Below are positions 7,428-11,444 of a stretch of DNA of 11,444 nt, one piece after another. This stretch comes from Oscillibacter sp. (GTDB lineage Bacteria; Bacillota; Clostridia; Oscillospirales; Oscillospiraceae). The translations under genes were made by a program, and so were the position numbers. Below the pieces are notes generated by a model that saw only the letters and a program-made list of their open reading frames with translations, made no database searches and was not told the origin of the DNA. Every line of letters begins with the position of its first letter. Position 1 is the first letter of the stretch. The DNA is taken from positions 1 through 11,444 of the forward strand of contig JAFSOM010000343.1 of NCBI GenBank assembly GCA_017447005.1. The letters run 5' to 3'.

Positions 7428-8786
7428 CTACTCGTACTCGCTACGCTTTTCAATCGTGGCGAACATCGTATATTCCGGCATCCAGCGCAATTCCACCGTA
7501 CCCGTTTCGCCGTGACGGTTCTTCGCTACAATGCACTCCGCGATATTATGCTTGTCGGAATCCTCGTTGTAATAATCGTCGCGGTACAGGAACATCACAA
7601 TGTCGGCGTCCTGTTCAATCGCGCCCGACTCGCGCAAGTCCGATAACTGCGGGCGTTTGTCGTCGCGCTTCTCGTTCGCCCGGCTTAACTGGCTTAGACA
7701 TATCACGGGCACGTCCAGTTCCTTCGCCATAATCTTTAACATCCGCGACATGTCCGACACGACTTGTTGCCGGTTCTCGTTCATGCGCGAACGGTTGCCG
7801 CTCGAACTCATCAGTTGCAGATAGTCTATCACAACCAGTCCCAGATTATCAAGCCGGCGGCATTTCGCGTTCATATCGGCGACGCTCAGGAGCGGGTCGT
7901 CGTCCAGCAGGATGTTGAGGGCGCTTAACCTTCCCACCGCTTCGGCGATTTTATCCCAGTCCTCCGGGGACAGTTCGCCCGTTTTGAGACGGTAGTTGTC
8001 CACGAGCGATTCCACCGAGAGAATACGCGACGCTAATTGCTCTTTCGACATCTCCAAGGAGAATATCGCCACGTTTTTCGCGGAACTCTTCGCCACGTTC
8101 AGCGCGATGTTGAGGGCCATGGACGTTTTGCCCATGCCCGGACGCGCCGCCAACAGGATGAGGTCGGAACGGTTCAGGCCCATGATTTTACGGTCAATGG
8201 CGGAAAGGCCCGTCGACAGTCCCGGAAGATGGTTTTCGCTCTCGCTCATCTCTTCCAGACGGTCCAGCACGTCCGCGAGCGCGTACTTTAAGGGCGTCAG
8301 GCTTTTCGCACCCTCTCCCTTACGGATTGCGTAAATTTTCTGTTCGCTGGCCTCTAAAATCGTGCGGGCCTCCCCGGCGCCCTCCTGTACCAACGCCGTG
8401 ATTTCCGCCGCCGCCGTACCGATTGCGCGTAAGAGCGCCTTATCCGACACAATCGCGGCGTATTCCATGACGTTCGCGGACGTGGGCGTGATTTCCATCA
8501 GTTGCGCCAAGTACGACGGCGTGGTAGCCTCGTCGTAAATCCCGTTACGCTGCATTTCGTCCGCGACGGTAATGCCGTCTATGGGTTTCGAGTAGGCGAA
8601 CATCGTGTAAATGGTCTGGAAAATCTCGCGGTTCTGACGTAAATAAAAATCGTCCGGGCGTAACTTTTCCATGACGAGTTTCACGCAATCCTCGTCAATG
8701 AGCATGGAACCGAGCACGGCCTGTTCCGCTTCCAACGAATGCGGGGCCTGTCGGAGAAGCAAATCTTCGTTCGCTATGGGTATCAC
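7428..8786 (-). CDS. dnaB: Replicative DNA helicase DnaB
   Basis: This is the hexameric 5'-3' helicase (called DnaC in Bacillus) that unwinds DNA at the replication fork and recruits primase. It has an N-terminal DnaB domain (about 14-115, beginning PHSLEAEQAVLGSMLID), a linker and a RecA-like ATPase. The ATPase shows Walker A ARPGMGKTS (214-222), the FSLEMS motif (242-247), Walker B VVIDYLQLM (318-326), CLSQLSRANEKR (363-374) and LSDLRESGAIEQDADIV (381-397). The length of about 450 residues is normal and no intein is present. Coordinates use the GTG at 8784-8786 as the formal start, but that codon overlaps the Shine-Dalgarno GGAGGTGAT. The site is better placed for codon 4, an ATA at 8775-8777, from which the protein would read (M)ANEDLLLRQAPHS, a typical N-terminus. 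It lies downstream of rplI, as in many Firmicutes. Confidence 0.96.
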   Translation of the reverse strand: MIPIANEDLLLRQAPHSLEAEQAVLGSMLIDEDCVKLVMEKLRPDDFYLRQNREIFQTIYTMFAYSKPIDGITVADEMQRNGIYDEATTPSYLAQLMEITPTSANVMEYAAIVSDKALLRAIGTAAAEITALVQEGAGEARTILEASEQKIYAIRKGEGAKSLTPLKYALADVLDRLEEMSESENHLPGLSTGLSAIDRKIMGLNRSDLILLAARPGMGKTSMALNIALNVAKSSAKNVAIFSLEMSKEQLASRILSVESLVDNYRLKTGELSPEDWDKIAEAVGRLSALNILLDDDPLLSVADMNAKCRRLDNLGLVVIDYLQLMSSSGNRSRMNENRQQVVSDMSRMLKIMAKELDVPVICLSQLSRANEKRDDKRPQLSDLRESGAIEQDADIVMFLYRDDYYNEDSDKHNIAECIVAKNRHGETGTVELRWMPEYTMFATIEKRSEYE

Positions 8787-8790
8787 CTCC
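8775..8790 (-). promoter_or_regulatory. Ribosome binding site of dnaB, positioned for an ATA codon
   Basis: On the - strand, GGAGGTGAT is a nine-base match to the 16S rRNA anti-Shine-Dalgarno. The GGAGG core occupies 8786-8790 and is followed after 8 bases by ATA (8775-8777). The only standard start nearby is the GTG inside the site itself; the next, TTG at 8760-8762, is 23 bases away. A start at ATA, or an ATG changed to ATA, best explains the arrangement. Confidence 0.6.
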
Positions 8791-8820
8791 GGAATACGGC
8801 CCCTTGCGCGGCGTTAGTCT

Positions 8821-8861
8821 CCCCCCTCTGTCACTTCGTGACATCTCCCCCCAAAGGGGGG
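8821..8861. repeat. Palindromic intergenic (REP-like) element between rplI and dnaB
   Basis: Two adjacent hairpins occur: TGTCAC-TTC-GTGACA (8829-8843) and CCCCCC-AAA-GGGGGG (8847-8861), preceded by another C6 run (8821-8826) that could compete for the G6 run. I recall similar C-rich tract plus GTCACTTCGTGAC plus C-run/G-run units as dispersed intergenic repeats in Clostridia genomes. There is only one copy here. Neither strand has a T tract directly after the hairpins, so it is not an obvious terminator, though it could act in mRNA processing or stability between rplI and dnaB. The rest of the 8787-8911 gap shows nothing else recognisable. Confidence 0.6.
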
Positions 8862-8911
8862 CGACTTTGGGCGGTTCGTCCGTTTTGGACTGCTTATTTT
8901 TTCCGCAGGCG

Positions 8912-9361
8912 TTACTTCTGCTCGTATACGGCGACGTAAACCGTCCCGGTGATTTCAAAGCCGAATTTCGCCTTGACTTCAAAGTTGCCGAATGACTTGA
9001 TGGGGTTGTCCAGAACCAGTTTCTGACGCGGAATGTCAATGCCGTACTGCTCTTTGAGCGCGTCGGAGATTTCCTGCGTCGTGATGGAGCCGAACAGTTT
9101 GCCGTTACTGCCCGCCCGCGCCGTCATGCGTACCTGAGAGCCTTTGAGCTTCTCGACGACGGCTTCCGCTTCGGCCTTCTGACGCGCTTCCTCGGCCTTC
9201 TTCGCCTTCTCTTTCATTTTCATGGTGTTGATGGCGTCGGTCGTGGCGGGGAGCGCGAGTTTCCGGGGCAACAGGTAGTTACGGGCGTAACCCTCGGCCA
9301 CTTCGACCATTTGGCCCTTTTTGCCCTTGCCGCGCACGTCCTCTTGCAAAATCACTTTCAT
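8912..9361 (-). CDS. rplI: 50S ribosomal protein L9
   Basis: L9 binds 23S rRNA near the base of the L1 stalk and limits frameshifting and hopping during translation. The 149-residue product has the usual length and architecture. The N-terminal RNA-binding domain (about 1-40) contains MKVILQEDVRGKGKKGQ and EGYARNYLLPRKLA. A long charged connecting helix (about 41-75, rich in Lys, Glu and Ala) leads to a C-terminal domain with NGKLFGSIT and an end at VYEQK. The ATG (9359-9361) has AAGGAG 8 bases upstream. Translation order is LRR protein, rplI, dnaB on the - strand. In many Firmicutes gdpP lies directly upstream of rplI; here the LRR gene intervenes. Confidence 0.97.
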   Translation of the reverse strand: MKVILQEDVRGKGKKGQMVEVAEGYARNYLLPRKLALPATTDAINTMKMKEKAKKAEEARQKAEAEAVVEKLKGSQVRMTARAGSNGKLFGSITTQEISDALKEQYGIDIPRQKLVLDNPIKSFGNFEVKAKFGFEITGTVYVAVYEQK

Positions 9362-9387
9362 GGTTGTTACTCCTTATGTTAAAAGAT

Positions 9388-9403
9388 ACCGGAAAAATCC
9401 GGT
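9388..9403 (-). terminator. Weak hairpin between the LRR gene and rplI
   Basis: On the - strand ACCGGA-TTTT-TCCGGT (6-bp stem, 4-base loop) is followed by ATCTTTT, 16 bases after the LRR stop codon and just before the rplI Shine-Dalgarno. It could be a weak or partial terminator lowering readthrough into rplI, or part of an rplI leader. The stem is short, so the call is tentative. Confidence 0.35.
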
Positions 9404-9418
9404 TCAGACGCGATAGTT

Positions 9419-10726
9419 TTACGCGACCTCCTTGGACAGCGCTTTCGCCGCCGGACGCCGATAAGAATCCAGCAGTATCGCCGTGAGCGTGTAGGCGTCG
9501 CGGCTGAACAGCGTATAGGCGTTGGGTTCGCCAATCGGGTACGAGTCCACGCCCAGCAGACGCCCGTCGGCGTCATAGGACGCAATCAGGAGCGAGCTTC
9601 CCTCGGACGGATTGCCCGTGATTTCCACGGTCACGCGCCCGTTGTCCACGACGATACTTCTTATGACCACATCCGACGCGGCTTCCGACGCGCCGTAATG
9701 CACCTTCGTGAAATACTTCTCCATGTGTTCGCGGAAGTCGACCATACTGATGTTACTTTTCCATTGTATGGCGGTACCGCTGTAGTAGACATCGCGCAGG
9801 GCGACGCAACCTTGAAACGCCGCGGCCTTGATATTCCGCACGCTCAACGGAATGCTGACGCTTGCCAGCGCGACGCAACCGGAAAACGTGCCGTTGTCGA
9901 TTTCCTCCACGCCGCCGGGTATCGCAAAGGACTGTAGCGACGCGCATTTCTCGAACGCGTAAGGGCCGATAACGGACACGCGCTCGGGGAGTTCGATTTC
10001 CGTCAGCGCGGAACAGCCGGAAAAGGTACGTTGTCCGATTTTGCGTAACGTCGCGGGAAGTGTGACGCGTTCCAGCGCGGTACAGCCGGAAAAAAGATAG
10101 AGCGGCGTTTCGGTCAACGTGGCGTTTATCTCGAACTCGGTCAGGTCGGTACAGTTGGAAAACGCCGCCTGTCCGATGTCGGTGACGGTCACGGGAAGCG
10201 GGAACGTCGTCAGGGCGGAACAGCCCGTAAAGGCGCGGCGTTCGATTGTCCGCAGGCCGTCGCCGGTGAAATGAATGTCGGACAGGCTCGGACAATCCGC
10301 GAACGCGCTTTCGCCAATCGTGCGCACGGTGTCGGGAATCGTCAGGGCGACGAGGTTCGGAAGGCCGCTGAACGCGTAATTCCCGATACGCGTCACGCCG
10401 TATTCGATATTGACCTTTTCAATGTCATAGCCGCGCTTTTGCCGCCAAGGCACGGCGTTCGCGCTGTTGTAGTCCGACATGACGCCCCGCCCGCTGACCG
10501 TCAAAACGCCCTCGACATCCAGCCGCCACTCCATACCGTAGCCGCAATCGCCGCTTGCGAGCGTCTCGGCGAACAGTTGCGCGTTATCGTCGGCGGCGTC
10601 AACGGTTATCGCGTCCGGCGTCGCGTTGTCGGACAGTTCCGGCTTATCGTCGGCGTAACCGGGAAGCGTCAGCGCAAAAGACAGGCACAGCGCGACGCAT
10701 AAGGAGAGAAACCGTTTCGTTTTCAT
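9419..10726 (-). CDS. Secreted BspA-type leucine-rich repeat protein
   Basis: An exported 435-residue protein. The start at 10724-10726 is chosen because it gives a classic signal peptide (MKTKRFLSLCVALCLSFALT, likely cleaved after GYA at 25) and has GTGAGG 8 bases upstream. The frame extends 11 codons further, but that overlaps the end of gdpP. After the signal comes an acidic linker, then a CGYGMEWRLDVEGVLTVSG module (about 61-80), common ahead of BspA-type repeats. About nine LRR_5 repeats (107-315) follow, of pattern IG..AF.GC..L....LP..V. The array ends with the characteristic VYYSGTAIQWK (314-324). A beta-rich domain (about 350-435) containing IASYDADGRLLGV closes the protein. No SLH, LPXTG or lipobox anchor is seen, so it is probably released or held non-covalently. 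Such proteins are often adhesins or of unknown role. It sits 10 bases after gdpP and before rplI. Confidence 0.88.
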   Translation of the reverse strand: MKTKRFLSLCVALCLSFALTLPGYADDKPELSDNATPDAITVDAADDNAQLFAETLASGDCGYGMEWRLDVEGVLTVSGRGVMSDYNSANAVPWRQKRGYDIEKVNIEYGVTRIGNYAFSGLPNLVALTIPDTVRTIGESAFADCPSLSDIHFTGDGLRTIERRAFTGCSALTTFPLPVTVTDIGQAAFSNCTDLTEFEINATLTETPLYLFSGCTALERVTLPATLRKIGQRTFSGCSALTEIELPERVSVIGPYAFEKCASLQSFAIPGGVEEIDNGTFSGCVALASVSIPLSVRNIKAAAFQGCVALRDVYYSGTAIQWKSNISMVDFREHMEKYFTKVHYGASEAASDVVIRSIVVDNGRVTVEITGNPSEGSSLLIASYDADGRLLGVDSYPIGEPNAYTLFSRDAYTLTAILLDSYRRPAAKALSKEVA

Positions 10727-10736
10727 AAGCGTCGCC

Positions 10737-11444
10737 TCACTTTCCGAAATAAGCGTCAATCGAGTTTACAAGGCGTTCCTGAATCGCGGGCACGGTTCCG
10801 TTGGCGATACGGCACCCGGCGACGGTCGAGTTTCCGCCGCCCCCTAACGGCTCCAATATCATCTGCACGTTGACCTCCCCCATCGAACGCGCCGAAATCT
10901 GTACGCCGTCGCCGACGCGGAACAGCACAAACGACGCCTGTACGCCCTTTAAGGTCATCAGCTCATCCGCCGCCATAGCCGCCGTGACGCGGTCGACGCC
11001 GTCCTCATCCACGGCGGCTATCGCCATATTGCCCCGGTAGAGTTCCGCCTGACGGATGATTCCGTAACGGGCAATCATGGCCTGTAAATCGCTCTGGAAA
11101 AGTTTCTGCACGTCCTCGGTATCGGCGCCGGAACGCCGCAGGAACGCCGCCGCCTCAAAAGTACGTCCTCCGGTACGTTGCGCAAAGTGTTTCGTGTCGA
11201 GCACGATACCCGCTAATAACGCTTCGGCCTCCTCCTTTAGTAAATCGTCGGGGTTTACCATGTACTGCAACAGCTCCGTGACAAGTTCGGACGCGGAAGA
11301 GGCGTAAGGCTCATGGAAACTGAACGCGGGATTCTCAATGTACGTGGCGGCGCGGCGGTGGTGGTCAATGACCGCGACGCGGTTACAGGCCTCCAGAATG
11401 TCGGGACTTTCGACCATCTCCGGGCGGTTGGTGTCCACGACGAC
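10737..11444 (-). CDS. gdpP: GdpP-type cyclic-di-AMP phosphodiesterase, C-terminal DHH/DHHA1 part (5' end outside window)
   Basis: GdpP (YybT) is a membrane protein whose DHH/DHHA1 domain hydrolyses c-di-AMP to pApA. Only the last 235 residues are present; the frame is open to the right edge, so the membrane segments, PAS-like and degenerate GGDEF domains would lie outside. It begins VVVDTNRPE (a DHH-family metal-binding Asp) and continues with VIDHHRR (25-31, the DHH motif). GIVLDTKHFAQRTGGRTFEAAAFLRR is a GdpP-like DHH stretch (quoted here in parts: DTKHFAQRTG, TFEAAAFLRR). The DHHA1 part contains VGDGVQISARSMGEVNVQMI and then LGGGGNSTVAG. In the last motif the usual GGGGH has Asn (residue 205 of this fragment, codon AAC at 10830-10832). 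Because that His normally contacts substrate, activity may be altered. Association with rplI and dnaB supports GdpP over other DHH proteins such as NrnA. Confidence 0.88.
   Translation of the reverse strand, partial: VVVDTNRPEMVESPDILEACNRVAVIDHHRRAATYIENPAFSFHEPYASSASELVTELLQYMVNPDDLLKEEAEALLAGIVLDTKHFAQRTGGRTFEAAAFLRRSGADTEDVQKLFQSDLQAMIARYGIIRQAELYRGNMAIAAVDEDGVDRVTAAMAADELMTLKGVQASFVLFRVGDGVQISARSMGEVNVQMILEPLGGGGNSTVAGCRIANGTVPAIQERLVNSIDAYFGK

Noticed and set aside
8804..8995. Small + strand ORFs across the rplI-dnaB gap
   Set aside because: They read through the palindromic element and the antisense of rplI; such peptides are typical artefacts of this repeat type.

Overview
The window looks like a chromosomal segment of an anaerobic, moderately GC-rich Firmicute, most likely class Clostridia (Oscillospirales-like, possibly gut). 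This is inferred from the gene order, a group B-type [FeFe] hydrogenase, a BspA-type leucine-rich-repeat protein and Gram-positive-style Shine-Dalgarno sites. No rRNA, tRNA, CRISPR array, transposase or prophage gene was seen.

Layout. On the + strand, the left edge holds the 3' end of an exported or surface-type protein (2-697) followed by a hairpin terminator. A near-consensus sigma-A promoter (884-912) then drives a [FeFe] hydrogenase. The hydrogenase reading frame is broken by an apparent one-base deletion near 1215-1225: the N-terminal ~80 residues are in one frame (981-1222) and the iron-sulfur and H-cluster body is in another (1235-2596). A 13-bp bidirectional terminator hairpin (2609-2639) separates it from the convergent - strand genes.

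The remaining 8.8 kb is one co-directional - strand run, in transcription order: gdpP (partial, c-di-AMP phosphodiesterase), a secreted LRR protein, rplI (ribosomal protein L9), dnaB (replicative helicase), a 48-codon hydrophobic small ORF not previously called, tilS (tRNA-Ile lysidine synthetase), hpt (hypoxanthine phosphoribosyltransferase) and ftsH (membrane AAA+ protease). gdpP-rplI-dnaB and tilS-hpt-ftsH are both familiar Firmicute housekeeping clusters. Here they are joined, with the LRR gene inserted between gdpP and rplI and the small membrane ORF between dnaB and tilS. Most gaps are 10-60 bp, which suggests co-transcription; the exceptions are about 95 bp (tilS-hpt) and about 125 bp (rplI-dnaB, which carries a palindromic element).

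Points of interest. FtsH carries an unusual ~230-residue low-complexity tail with ten imperfect KQSRxES-type repeats. GdpP has Asn where the DHHA1 GGGH motif normally has His. dnaB has a strong Shine-Dalgarno placed for an ATA codon rather than a normal start. I found no convincing new multi-gene system; the best leads are the FtsH tail, the small membrane ORF and the two sequence-level anomalies in gdpP and the hydrogenase.
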